From: Chytridium lagenaria
Taxonomy: Eukaryota > Chytridiomycota > Chytridiomycetes > Chytridiales > Chytridiaceae
Direction of reading: 5' to 3'
NCBI GenBank assembly: GCA_025449115.1
Contig: JAHLKC010000055.1
Location: 62,001-126,000 of the forward strand
Length of the DNA: 64,000 nt
Shown here: in pieces, positions 12,888 to 23,731 of the stretch
Position numbering within the stretch: the first letter of the stretch is position 1
How the letters are laid out: the number at the start of each line of letters is the position of its first letter
Notes under the pieces: model-generated
Told to the model about the DNA's origin: nothing
Databases searched by the model: none
What the model saw: the letters and a program-made list of their open reading frames with translations, nothing else
Position numbers and translations under genes: made by a program

Positions 12888-14484
12888 TTAACACTGTCCA
12901 ACGCGCTTCATGGTGACAGAAGCGTTCTTGCAGGTAGCAATGGAGAGGAAGCAGAGTTGGAGTAGGTCTGACCATCCGTTCCACAGACGGGGTCGTACTG
13001 GGTGATGCAGCGCATGGCATCGCACTTGGAGGGGGTGGGGGTGGCAGTGACGACCTTGGTGGTGGCCTTGACCCTGGTGCTGGTGACGGGGCGGCATGAA
13101 CCAGTGTAAGCGGACTTGACGGAGGCGTTCTTGCAGGCAGCGATGGAGAGGAAGCAAGAGTTGGAGTAGGTTGACCGTCGGATCCACAGACAGGGGCGAA
13201 TTGGGTGATGCAGCGGATGGCGTCGCACTTGGAGGGGGTGGGCTCGACAACGGCCTTGCATTCACCAGTGTGGAGGGTCTTCACGGAGGCGTTCTTGCAG
13301 CGGCGATGGAAGGAAGCATGAGTTGGAGTAGGTCTGACCGTCGGATCCACAGACGGGGTCGTACTGGGTGATGCAGCGGATGGCGTCGCACTTGGAGGGG
13401 GTAGGCTCGACGGCGTTGGTCTTGCATTCGCCGGTGAAAGACTGGGTGATGGAGGAGTCGGTGCAGGCGGCGACGGAGAGTCACAGGCGTTGGAGTAGGT
13501 CTTGCCGTTGGAGCCGCAGACGGGGTCGTAGATCTGGATGCAGGCCTTCTCGCAAACGACGGGCTTGGTGGGGCACTCGCCGGAGAAGGATTGGGTCAAG
13601 GACGCGGTCTTGCACTGAGCGATGGAGAACATGCAGGGGTTGGAGTAGGTCTTTCCATCAGATCCACAGACGGGCTTGTACTCGCGGGTGCAGGACTTTT
13701 CGCAGGTGACGGCTGGAGGCTTCAGGAAGCATTAAGAGAGTCTGCATTGAGCGATGGACATGCGGGAGTGTCTTTCGTCATCCCAGACCTGTATGCGGGT
13801 GCAGGACTTTTCGCAGGTACAGGCTTGAAGAGCATTCACCAGAGAAGGACTGAGCGAGGGAAGGGGTCTTGCACTGAGCGATGGAGAACACGCAGGGGTT
13901 GGAGTAGGTCTTTCCGTCAGATCCACAGACAGGCCTGTACTCACGGGTGCAGGACTTTTCGCAAGTGACGGGCTTGGAAGGACATTCACCGGTGAAGGAT
14001 TGAGCGAGGGAGGGGGTCTTGCACTGAGCGATGGAGAACATGCAGGGGTTGGAGTAGGTCTTTCCATCAGATCCACAGACGGGCCTGTACTCGCGGGTGC
14101 AGGACTTTTCGCAGGAACGGCTTGGAAGAGCATTCACCAGAGAAGGACTGAGCGAGGGAGGGGTCTTGCACTGAGCGATGGAGAACACGCAGGGGTTGGA
14201 GTAGGTCTTGCCATCGGAACCGCAGACGGGGTTGTACTCACGGGTGCATCCCTTGTCGCAAGAAACGGCTTGGAGGCACACTCTCCAGAGAAGGAAAGAG
14301 CGAGGGAAGGGGTGTTGCATTTAGCGATGGAGAAGACGCAGTCGTTGGAGTAGGTCTTGCCGTCGGAGCCACAGACGGGTTGGTAGATCTTGGTGCAGGC
14401 CTTGTCGCAGGAGGGGTTGGTGGCGGCAGCGACGAGGGTGGTGGCAACCACGAGGGCAGAGGTGAGAGTAGTAAAGAGGTGCAT
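12888..14484 (-). CDS. Secreted ~10-domain Kazal inhibitor (K2), frame-broken
   Basis: The largest Kazal protein here. The ATG at 14484 starts a signal peptide ([20 protein letters not shown]). About ten Kazal domains can be read in order across several frames: [26 protein letters not shown], two [13 protein letters not shown], a fifth beginning CEKSCTR that is badly eroded (13730-13830), [26 protein letters not shown], then three CDA[IM]RCITQ[YF] domains, ending in KRVGQC. P1 residues are Lys or Arg in the first block (trypsin-like targets expected) and Gln or Thr later. At least six one-base frame changes interrupt it, many in short homopolymers, and the fifth domain has several small deletions close together. 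This could be a pseudogene, but intact essential genes nearby carry the same kind of lesion, so an assembly problem in a repetitive gene is at least as likely. It lacks the S/A-P-x-P-G motif seen after the other signal peptides. Confidence 0.8.
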
Positions 14485-14544
14485 TGTTGGTTGTATGAAA
14501 TGAGGTTGGGATGATGAGAGGCAATGAGATGGGGGATGTGCTGC

Positions 14545-14558
14545 CTTTTTATGCTATA
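14545..14558 (-). promoter_or_regulatory. TATA-like box of Kazal gene K2
   Basis: Minus strand reads TATAGCATAAAAAGG, roughly 65-75 bp upstream of the K2 ATG. Confidence 0.55.
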
Positions 14559-15549
14559 TCTGTACGTGATCACAATGGCAAGACGATTTGATGAAGAGAA
14601 TCACGATATATTCAAAGGCGTTGCAGCCTTCCCCACAAACCTGACAGTTTGTCTTTCTTAGTGCTTATGTGTATATTATTTATTTATTGCATAAAGTCGA
14701 GGTACATCGTAAATCAATTCGGTGGGCGCATTCTTTTCTTACGCCTTTTCCAATGTGTCGTGTTTTTCAAGCTCATCAATTAAGCCGTAACAACTTACAA
14801 GGGTTCGTGGGTGGCTAGAGTTGGTCCCTTTAACAAAGTGGGTCGCGTTATTCGGTGTGTTTTGTCCTGTCTTTTTTATCGACTTTTCATTCTGTTTTTA
14901 AAGACCCTGTTTTATTTTCCGGAATAACAAAACCCCCAAAATCATTTTAAATTGCATAAAGAAGACTGACGTCTGTGTTTTTTCAGTAACTTTGTTATTT
15001 TCGTAAAATATTTTAATTAGCGACTTGTGGGCAGGGCATTATACGAGGGGTTTCTTTGCGGGTGTTTTTTCACGTTTTTTTCTCGCCTCTTTAAGCGTTT
15101 TCATTGTTTTTTTTAGGGGTTTTATTTTCATTATTTATTCATTCGTCTTTTTAGGGTTGGATTAAAGAAATTGTCAACATTGTTGAACTGACAATTCAAG
15201 ATGTTGAGGCGGGTCGTGAACTTGACAAGGTCCCTCAAAACCCCCAGTTCCTGTCTTTTTTAAAGTAAAAAAAAACGGGTGCTTGTAATAAATATAAAAA
15301 GAAATAAAGTTTTGAACTAAAAACCCTATAAACAAGCCAATCCACCAACCCCCCAAAAAAAAAAAAACAGGGGCCAAGGGCAGGAAAACATAAAAAATAC
15401 ACCAAGAAAGGGGCTATTACAGTACGGGCGTCCTTTAGACTCATTGTTATTAGACAGTTGGGCGCATGATGGTTGACCATATGCGCCCCTAGGCCACCCT
15501 TCCCCTTCACCGCCAAAGACCGATGTCATCTTGATCCAATATGACCTTA
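14559..15549. other. Intergenic between K2 promoter and Helitron
   Basis: T-rich and A-rich runs, no recognisable gene. The Helitron ends at 15550. Confidence 0.5.
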
Positions 15550-15560
15550 CTAGGGTCGTA

Positions 15561-15578
15561 CCCGCGCTTCGCTGCGGG
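15561..15578 (-). other. Helitron 3' subterminal hairpin
   Basis: CCCGC and GCGGG pair around an 8-nt loop, located just before the terminal CTAG. This is the transposition-terminator hairpin expected at the 3' end of canonical Helitrons. Confidence 0.88.
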
Positions 15579-15608
15579 GTTTTTGTTTTATTTTTCAAAT
15601 ATGCTAAA

Positions 15609-18600
15609 TTATGTTTGCAAGATTTCTTTATATACAATGTTTTTGGTCTTTGTCGTTTCGTTTTCGTCCAGTAACAATACTTTGACGTTTTCTTTTCGGG
15701 TGGCTCTTGATAAGGCAACATATAGTTGTCCATGAGTGAAAACGGGTTGGGGTAAGTAAATGCCGACGATAGGAACAGTTTGACCTTGCGCTTTGTTGAT
15801 GGTGAGTGCATATGCTAATTTCAAAGGAAATTGTTTTCGTCGGAGTAAAAAAGGTAAGCCAGAGGAGGAAGATGACGACATTGGGATACGTGGAATGAAA
15901 ACACGTTTTCCGCGTCGAGGACCCATAGTTATTTCGGCTTCAATCACGTTACGGTGAAATTGAATACAAATCAATCGCGAACCATTGCATAATCCAGACG
16001 GTGGGTCAAGATTTCTCAAAAGTATGACGGGACAGAATTTTTTTACGCGGAGTCGGTGTGGGGGTAATCCTGATATTTCCAGTGAGTTTAGAAATTCTGG
16101 TTGATATAAACCGTGGGAGTCTTCTGGTACTGAATCAAAACTGGTGTAGATTTTTTCATCACCAGGTATTAACTCTATAACCATATTGTTAAGATGGTCG
16201 ACGTGGTCATTTCGCGTTGCCAGGAGCGCTCGCTCGGAAGCCCACGTGATGTTTCGATAGTTTTCAACCAGATTAGGAAATACAAAAGTTATTAATTCTT
16301 GTTCCTTCGTAGTAAGATTCGATTCTGTGGCAGAGATGACCATCGATTGCGGAAGAGTGATGTTTCCGTCGTCATCGGTTTCTTCTTCGCCATTTCCAAT
16401 TTGTAACAACCATTCTCGAAATTCTTCATCATTTGCCGCCCTCATATTTTGACGAAGATGAATTATATGGGCGAAACTCCAAACATAAGATCGAGAAAGG
16501 GAGCTGCTGACAATTTGCTCTCTTGAGCCTTTAGGTATCACTGCGAGTATTTGTCGGTAATCTCCACAAAAAACCATAACTTTTCCGCCGAAGGGTAAGT
16601 GCGAATCGCCCAAATCTCGAAACGTTCGTTCGACTGTTTCAAAAACATGACGATGCATCATGGGAGCTTCATCCCAAATAATGAGTTTAGCTTGTCGAAA
16701 GAGTTCTGCAGCAGCACTTTTTTTGGTGATGTTGCAAGTTGTTGATGCCGAGCAATCCAATGGTATTTTGAAACGGGAGTGGGCGGTACGTCCTCCAATC
16801 ATGTTTATAGCGGCAATCCCTGATGAAGCTGTTGCTAATGCAATATGACCTTGAACTCGAAGGCTAGCAAGTAAGCAACAACAAAAGAAAGTGTTTCCGG
16901 AACCTCCAGGACCATCTATAAAGAATACCCCTCCTTCATTTGTGCCGATTTTACACAAAATTAACTCGAAAGCTTCTTTTTGTTCGTCATTGAAGAGGTT
17001 TTGTGCTGAGAGATGTTGTTCCGGTACATCTAGACTGATTTCTTCCCGAACTATTGTTGGCATTGTGGAGGGATCATTAATGCCGTCAATAATGGGAAGG
17101 TCAAAATTCTCGATTCTCTGCTGATGTTGCTGAAGAATTCCGTGTAAGTGATGAAGGGCAGCCTGGATTCGGAGGTGGTCAGTGGTAAGACCTTGAAGGT
17201 AGAAATCTTCCGTCATTGATCTCCAGTGAGTTTCCCAAAGGTCTCTCACAGAGATGGGTTCACAGAAGATCAACAGAATAGCAAATAACTGACGCAACGC
17301 ATAAGGTGATCGAAATGTTACCGCTTCGGTCATACAGTCGTAAATGTGGGAATCAGCTTCCAAAAGACCATGTAATTGAGCAGCTGCTTTGAAGGACGGC
17401 TGGAGAATACTGTTCACAGTCCTTAGAGATTCAAAACTTGTAGCTCCTCGCACGTGCAATAAGAGCAATCGAAGGAAATATCGCTCTCCTTCTGAGGGAT
17501 GGACTGTGTAAGGACGTCCAATAGCATAACCTTGTCGTCGTGGCTCCCATCTTCTTTGAGTGCTATGCCAGACATAATGCTCAGGTATTTCTGGGTACGT
17601 GAATACTCTAGCGTTCGCGTCTTGGATGTTAAGAACGAAATACTCCGACAACATTGTCTTTTGTGTTCTTTCATCATTTGCGATATCCTCAAGATTTGCA
17701 GATTCTCTGTAGACGACAAATTGTGCGTTCGGTAAATGTACCTGAAGGCGGTAAACCGCAGGATGTATTTCACCCAATGAGAATCCGAAAATTCGCCAAC
17801 AGGCTTCGGGGGCAGCTACCCATCGAGCATCTAAGTATTGTTTAATTTCGTCTCTTGATTCTGAATTCGGTGTCCCAAGTTCTACGGCGGGCGCAATCGT
17901 GACCTTTAGTCATATTAGTGTGAATGAAGGCATTGGACAAACCTTTCATAATATATTATAAAGATACTTGACGGCTTTTACGCTGCTGCATATCTCCACA
18001 TTTACGTGGCAGTTGTATTTCAAGCATAAATACGGATTAAAAGGCACGATCCATCGATTATCCAAAGAAACCCCACGTTTGAGTATGCTTCTTCCATCAT
18101 TACGTCTTCGATATAGAGGATATGAATCTTCTCCGTGTATCGTCGATTCCAAAAATTCGCGTGGATATCGTTTTGAGCATTTTCCATTCACCATACATGG
18201 ACTGTTTGGATTCAATGCTCCACAAGGACCATGCACCATATTTTGTGATATGACTTCGAAAAGCCGCGGTTCTTGTTGGGAATCCGGAAATTCTGCACGT
18301 ACCACGGAGTCATAATCCTCTGCGGTATTAAAACGATAGCGAGGATCCAGTATCACCAACACATGAATGTGAGGTAGTCCACGTTTTTGGAATTCCACAG
18401 CTTGTGCAAATCCTATCACATCACCGAATATTTTGCGTTCGTAAAGATCTTTTCGAAGTTCTTTGATTTTTTCCGTTGAAGACACGGGCGACGATATCTG
18501 GTCGATCTTGAACTGTTTGATTTGGTAGGAGTTCCCGACGTAGTTCCCTCCATTCGGGATTACAGGTCATAGTAATGAATAGAGACGGTTTGCCAAATCG

Positions 18601-20160
18601 AGTGACCAACTTCATAGCATCCTGATATCGCTGATGCATATATCGCGCCCCCCCGATGAATGATGACGGTAAGATCATCCTTCCAACATTTCCAGCATCG
18701 GTCTCTCCACTCATTACGGCATCCTGAACTCCACTATACAAATCCGCACGAATCGTCGATTGTTCACGACGCAGAAAATTTATCGTTCCGCTTCTATCTT
18801 CACGTAATTGTCTACAACATACTGCTGAAGCAACCGGCCTGCTCGTAATAGTAGAGACGTGTCTTCATGTCGTAGTTGCAATTTGTAACAATAATAACTA
18901 CAGCTTGTGATCTTCCTGTTTGAACGATCCTTTTACATTTGGAGACCAGCCTTGTTCACCGTAAGGAAATAGAAGGGTATATTGCATTGGATCGTATGAG
19001 CTTGCAATATCTGATATACGCTGAAGAGGTCCGCTGGTAGGACGAATAATGATATCTCTTGTTTGACCTTGATCCAAATTATTACCTATGTAATGTGTTA
19101 TAATTCAAATGTAAATGGCTGTCCACCTTCTATCCAAACAGCAGCCACTTGAGAGGCTGTTGGTCGATTATAGCGTCTTTGGTCTAAACCAGGCACATTG
19201 GTATGGAGAATCAAAGAATACTCTTGCATGCGAGACGATCGAGCAATATGTTCAAAAACGTGAATATACGGATTAATCGTTCCCAAAGTATCGCGTATTT
19301 GACTAACAATATTTCGATCCAAAACCGGGAGTATGGATAGTCGATTTTCCACTTCATGCTCCGTATCATAAAAATACAGTTGCAGAAATTGAGGACGTTG
19401 ATCGGGTCCCGGCAAGAAAGATCCAATTTGGTGATAGATGGAGCCATGAACTCGAAAAGTGTAAACGCCATTTCGACCATTAGCCAAATCCGTATCAAGT
19501 GACACACCCATAGAGGTAAACGCAAAAATAGCATTGTATCCTCTGATGTTTTGTAGAAAATCGGCATTATGTGAAAATAAACTGAGGAATTGGGTCGGAG
19601 GAGGCGTATAAGAAAGAGATATTTTCCCGTTGTTACAACACAAAGACGCAGGTTCCCAAGGAAATCGGCGAGCATGACAAAACTGACACATCACAGAGGT
19701 AGGAAGAACGTGTTCTGAACCGACGAATTCTCCCAGAAATAGCGACCAACTTGGTTCCCTCCTCCTCCACGTCTTAACCTATTTCTTTGCCCTCCACGGT
19801 TCTCCGTATTATGTTGTATGGTCGCTCTTTGAAGTAATCGATGACGTCGTCGACGCTGAGCTTCTGTATTGGCAGCTTGTCTATACTTGTTAAATAAAGT
19901 GGCAACATGAAGAACATACCGTCTATTTCTCTCCCTCCCCGCTTGTGGTTGTTCCGAAGAAACATCAGTAACCCTGAATAAATATTAGCCAATTCCAAAA
20001 CGAAAACCGACATTTCATCCCTCCCGGGCTCCCCATCCAATAAAGTCTCTTGATTTTGTCCTTCCACTGTAGCTGACATCCTCTCGGTAAGAGCGCTCTC
20101 ACGTAAGCGACGGCGTCGACGACGCTGAGCTTCGGTGTTGGCCATTCGTCTACAATCCAT
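15609..20160 (-). pseudogene. Helitron Rep-helicase (RepHel), frame-broken
   Basis: Rolling-circle transposase. N-terminal part (about 20160-19780): Arg-rich repeats of the type NTEAQRRRRRR. Next (19706-19098): a CxxC-containing Helitron N-terminal domain (CQFCHARRF, later GVYTFRVHGSIYHQIG and LYFYDT). Then (18741-18421): FIGGARYMHQRYQDAM and LFITMTCNPEW. The HUH motif is GLPHIH at about 18386-18363. The catalytic tyrosine region is KAVKYLY near 17965, where the frame breaks before the expected KYIYKG. A single open frame, 17777-15609, encodes the Pif1-type helicase with Walker A GPGGSGNT (Lys replaced by Asn), Walker B LIIWDEAP, CGDYRQILAV, and motif VI QLYVALSRA. Frame changes lie near 18485, 17950 and between 18741 and 19098. 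All expected domains are present in order but the reading frame is not continuous. Confidence 0.88.
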
Positions 20161-20478
20161 GAGAAAGTGCCACCATCAAAAACATACCGTCTATTGACGT
20201 CCGTTGATGCAGTTTGCTGATGTCGTCTCTCTCCCGTACCGTGTTGAAGATGCCGAGACTCCGTTTCAGTAATAACCCCACTTTGATTGTTAATGAAGCA
20301 TCAAGTCCAAACGCGCACCTGTCAACGTCCATAACTGCGGGGAGGAGTAGTGTCAGGAAATTTGAAATCACAAACGCAGTAAACCTCCATCGAAAATGTA
20401 TATGGAAGCACGTGCCGACTTCCAATGGAAATGTTTTGCAAAATCCGCACCAATGAAAAGCGCAAAAGAAGGGGGAAA

Positions 20479-20582
20479 GTCACGGATGAATGACGGGAAG
20501 TCACGGATGACAACGCTCGGAGCCAATGGAAACACGCCGTGATGACAGGGCGGAGCCAATGGAAACGCCCCGTGATGACGGG
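20479..20582. repeat. Direct repeats near the Helitron 5' end
   Basis: Two 32-33-bp direct copies (20518-20550 and 20551-20582), each beginning CGGAGCCAATGGAAAC and containing CCGTGATGAC. Beside them are two copies of GTCACGGATGA (20479 and 20500). They lie 30-130 bp inside the 5' terminus, where Helitron ends often carry subterminal repeats. Confidence 0.75.
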
Positions 20583-20612
20583 AACACGGGAACCCGTATT
20601 TATTAATATAGA

Positions 20613-20920
20613 TTACCAGCGTTAGACGCCGTAAAAAAAAACACACCAGAAAAAACAGAGTTAAGGATAATCGAAAGTTCCTAACAATAAATAAGCTTTG
20701 GGGGGAACAAACACTTTGAACCAAGAAATCAAGCCCAACAAGGCAATCCAGCTAAAGCCCCTTCAGCGGCGCAATCGACGTGACAATGAAATGCGCGCGT
20801 TCTACCGTAAACACGAGGGTTTAAGCTTTCGGCTATAAAATCCCCGACCCTCCCCCTCTCTCCATTTCCACACATTCAAACAACACTCCTCATCTTCTTC
20901 AACTCTCCTCATTCTCAAAT
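20613..20920 (+). other. Upstream region of Kazal gene K3
   Basis: About 300 bp between the Helitron 5' end and the K3 start codon. Contains a TATA box at 20834-20840 and a pyrimidine-rich, C/T-heavy leader up to the ATG. Confidence 0.6.
20834..20840 (+). promoter_or_regulatory. TATA box of Kazal gene K3
   Basis: CTATAAAATCCCC, 81 bp before the ATG. The four-Cys gene at 61 kb has the same TATAAAATCCCC string about 90 bp before its ATG. Confidence 0.75.
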
Positions 20921-21928
20921 ATGGTCTCTAAACTCTTCATCATCCTTGCTGCCGCCAGCCTCGTCGCCAGCTCCCCAGTCCCCGGTTTCCCCAAATCCTG
21001 CGACAAGGGCTGCTCCCGTGAATACAACCCCGTCTGCGGATCTGACGGAAAGACCTACTCCAACCCTTGCATGTTCTCCATTGCTCAGTGCAAAACCCCC
21101 TCCCTCGCTCAATCCTTCTCTGGAGAGTGTCCTGCCAAGCCTGATTCTTGCGACAAGGGCTGCACCCGTGAGTACAACCCCGTCTGCGGTTCCGACGGAG
21201 TTACCTATTCCAACCCTTGCGAGTTCTCCATCGCCCAATGCAAGACCCCTTCCCTTGCTCAATCCTTCTCTGGAGAGTGTGCCGCCGCGACTGATTCTTG
21301 CGACAAGGGCTGCACCCGTGAGTACAACCCCGTCTGCGGTTCCGACGGAGTTACCTACTCCAACCCTTGCGAGTTCTCCATCGCCCAATGCAAGACCCCC
21401 TCCCTCGCTCAATCCTTCACCGGTGAATGCACCCCCGCCGTTTGCGAAAAGGCCTGTCTCGCCATCTACGACCCCGTCTGCGGTTCCAACGGCAAGACCT
21501 ACGCCAACGAATGTGAGCTCTCCATCGCCGCCTGCACCGACTCCTCCATCACCCAATCCTTCACCGGTGAATGCCCCGCCGAATCCTGCGACTCCATGAC
21601 CTGTCTCGCGGTCTACGACCCCGTCTGCGGTTCCAACGGCGAAACCTACTCCAACGCCTGCCAGCTCTCCATCGCCACCTGCAAGGACGCGTCGATCGTT
21701 GAGTCGTTTGTCGGTGAATGCCCCACCCACAATGACAAGTGTGATGCGATTGCTTGCCCCATGATCTACAACCCTGTTTGCGGAAGCGATGGCGTGACTT
21801 ATGCTAATGAGTGTGTGTTGTCGGTGGCGGCTTGCAAGAGTGAGGATGTGAAGGCTGCGCATGAGGGAGAGTGTACTTTGCCTACCACTACTGCTGCTGC
21901 GCCCGTTGCGGCGGCTACCTCTGCTTAA
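20921..21928 (+). CDS. Secreted six-domain Kazal inhibitor (K3)
   Basis: Intact, intronless, 335 residues. Signal peptide [17 protein letters not shown] is followed by SPVPG and six complete Kazal domains with the VCGS(D/N)G.TY.N.C core. The loops between C2 and C3 are SREYNPV, TREYNPV, TREYNPV, LAIYDPV, LAVYDPV and PMIYNPV. Predicted P1 residues are therefore Arg, Arg, Arg, Ala, Ala and Met: a mixed inhibitor, with the first three domains suited to trypsin-like proteases and the last three to elastase- or subtilisin-like ones (inference from Kazal convention). The tail is Thr/Ala-rich ([14 protein letters not shown]). Domains 2 and 3 are nearly identical in DNA, so that duplication is recent. 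It is convergent with K4 and 308 bp downstream of the Helitron. Confidence 0.95.
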   Translation: MVSKLFIILAAASLVASSPVPGFPKSCDKGCSREYNPVCGSDGKTYSNPCMFSIAQCKTPSLAQSFSGECPAKPDSCDKGCTREYNPVCGSDGVTYSNPCEFSIAQCKTPSLAQSFSGECAAATDSCDKGCTREYNPVCGSDGVTYSNPCEFSIAQCKTPSLAQSFTGECTPAVCEKACLAIYDPVCGSNGKTYANECELSIAACTDSSITQSFTGECPAESCDSMTCLAVYDPVCGSNGETYSNACQLSIATCKDASIVESFVGECPTHNDKCDAIACPMIYNPVCGSDGVTYANECVLSVAACKSEDVKAAHEGECTLPTTTAAAPVAAATSA

Positions 21929-22574
21929 GTGATTTTTTTGCATCTTGTTGGATATTTGTTGCAGATAGGAACCCAGTTTTGTTTGTTGGAGCTTCCATGT
22001 TACTCCTTTGAATCCCCTCATGTACTTTGACATGATTGAATATATATCGGTCTGACTCATAACTTTGACTTTTACTCGATTGCCTTTACCCAGTTGGCCA
22101 CCTTCTCTAACATTCATCAGCAATTCGTCTTAGCTTAATTCTAATAACAGCTTTATTCTAATACACCTTCATTCTAGTTAAATACATATTGCCGAGATTT
22201 TCAAATGCAGAGTGACATTGACAGTTAAACGTGAGATCTGCTATACTGTGTGCGAATCGCTACTTTTTCTTCATTAATTTCTTAACAAAAGGTTTAAATG
22301 CGAAGAGTAAACAATAAAAACCAGGAATATAGTGTAAATAAGAAACAGTCATTACTGTTTGATATATTGATCATGGTCGAAATATTAAACACCTTTGCGG
22401 TGCACTGACCGAATACATTATGAGGAAACAAAATACGACACATTAAAAACATGAGGAAAAAGGGGAGGTATGATATATAAACCCCAAAACAAATAAAATA
22501 GACGAGACATGGAAGCGCCTTTGTAAGGGTTCCGTTAACAAAACAATCAAAAACAAGGGGGGATGGAGTGGTAT
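21929..22574. other. Intergenic between convergent K3 and K4
   Basis: Shared 3' region of two convergent Kazal genes, AT-rich. No recognisable feature. Confidence 0.5.
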
Positions 22575-23636
22575 CTAACATTTCCCAACCCTCGCCATCT
22601 TAATCTTCTCATTCTTGCACTGCGCAATCGTCAAAAAACAAGCGTTCGAGTAAGTCTTTCCATCGGATCCACACACCTGCTTCACCTCTGTGGTGCATCT
22701 CATGGCATCACAGTTGGAAGCAGGGGGTGCGCATTTCCCGGCATGGAGGGATTTGATGGAGGGGGTTTTGCAGGATGCGATGGTGAGGAAGCATGCGTTG
22801 GAGTAGGTGATGCCGTCGGAACCGCAGATGGGGTCGAAGTTGGTCATGCAGCGCATGGCGTCGCAGTTGGAGGGTTTGGGTTCAGGGGTTGCTTTGACGC
22901 ATTCTCCGGCGTGGAGGGATTTGATGGAGGGGGTTTTGCAGGATGCGATGGTGAGGAAGCATGCGTTGGAGTAGGTGATGCCGTCAGATCCGCAGACGGG
23001 TTCATAGTTGGTCATGCAGCGCATGGCGTCGCAGTTGGAAGGCTTAGGCTCGGTTGCGGGTTTGACACACTCTCCAGCGTGCATGGTTTTAACTGAAACA
23101 TTCTTGCATGAAGCGATGGTGAGGAAGCAGGCGTTGGAGTAGGTGATGCCGTCGGAACCGCAGATGGGGTCGTAGTTGGTCATGCAGCGCATGGCGTCGC
23201 AGTTGGAGGGTTTGGGTTCAGGGGTGGCTTTGACGCATTCTCCGGCATGGAGGGATTTGATGGAGGGGGTTTTGCAGGATGCGATGGTGAGGAAGCAGGC
23301 GTTGGAGTAGGTGATGCCGTCAGATCCGCAGACGGGTTCGTAGTTGGTCATGCAGCGCATGGCGTCGCAGTTGGAGGGCTTGGGTTCAGGGGTGGATTTG
23401 ACGCATTCTCCGGCATGCATGGTTTTAACGGAAACATTCTTGCATGAAGCGATGGTGAGGAAACATGCGTTGGAGTAGGTGATGCCGTCGGAACCGCAGA
23501 CGGGTTCATAGTTGGTCATGCAACGGATGGCATCGCAGTTTGATGAAGGGGTAGGGGGTTGGGCCCCGGGAATAGGTGAGGCGGAGATGAGGAGGGTGCT
23601 GGTAGCGAGAATGGTGATGAGGTTTGTGAAGAGCAT
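22575..23636 (-). CDS. Secreted six-domain Kazal inhibitor (K4)
   Basis: Intact, intronless, 353 residues. The signal peptide (MLFTNLITILATSTLLIS) is followed by ASPIPGA and six Kazal domains linked by short K[SAP]T.PKPSN spacers. Domains 1-5 share C-D-A-[IM]-R-C-M-T-N-[YF]; domain 6 differs (CDAMRCTTEVKQVC, without the Tyr and Pro of the loop). All predicted P1 residues are Thr, so the protein repeats one specificity rather than mixing several as K3 does. C-terminal halves fall into two types (NVSVKTMHAGEC in domains 1 and 3; TPSIKSLHAG[EK]C in domains 2, 4 and 5), which suggests growth by duplication of a two-domain unit. It is transcribed toward K3. Confidence 0.95.
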   Translation of the reverse strand: MLFTNLITILATSTLLISASPIPGAQPPTPSSNCDAIRCMTNYEPVCGSDGITYSNACFLTIASCKNVSVKTMHAGECVKSTPEPKPSNCDAMRCMTNYEPVCGSDGITYSNACFLTIASCKTPSIKSLHAGECVKATPEPKPSNCDAMRCMTNYDPICGSDGITYSNACFLTIASCKNVSVKTMHAGECVKPATEPKPSNCDAMRCMTNYEPVCGSDGITYSNACFLTIASCKTPSIKSLHAGECVKATPEPKPSNCDAMRCMTNFDPICGSDGITYSNACFLTIASCKTPSIKSLHAGKCAPPASNCDAMRCTTEVKQVCGSDGKTYSNACFLTIAQCKNEKIKMARVGKC

Positions 23637-23722
23637 AGTTTATTGTTGTTAAATGAGTGGTATTGAAGGTTTGAAGAGATGAGGATGCTGTGAATGGAGA
23701 GGAAGAGAGGGGATGATGGATG

Positions 23723-23731
23723 CTTTTTATG
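23723..23731 (-). promoter_or_regulatory. TATA-like box of Kazal gene K4
   Basis: Minus strand reads ACATAAAAAGCATCC, about 90 bp before the K4 ATG. Confidence 0.55.

Larger units (their letters stand above)
15550..20612 (-). mobile_element. Helitron, both termini identified (5.06 kb)
   Basis: Rolling-circle transposon on the minus strand. The 5' end is TCTATATTAATAAATACGGG starting at 20612, preceded by A. The 3' end is CTAG at 15553-15550 followed by T, with a GC-rich hairpin (stem CCCGC/GCGGG, 15561-15578) ending 7 nt before the CTAG. This matches the Helitron rule of insertion between A and T, TC start, CTRR end and 3' hairpin, with no target duplication or terminal inverted repeats. Inside lie a Helitron-type N-terminal region, an HUH replication initiator region and a Pif1-like helicase. 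The coding region is broken and the Walker A lysine is replaced, so the copy as read is probably not autonomous. It sits between two divergently oriented Kazal genes. Confidence 0.93.

Noticed and set aside
15609..17777. Host PIF1 DNA helicase gene
   Set aside because: It lies inside exact Helitron ends and follows Helitron-specific N-terminal and HUH regions, so it is the transposon's helicase domain.
20915..22123. Gly/Val-rich 402-codon frame opposite K3, and similar ones opposite other Kazal genes
   Set aside because: They are complementary-strand shadows of biased, repetitive Kazal codons; the repeats mirror the Kazal domains exactly.
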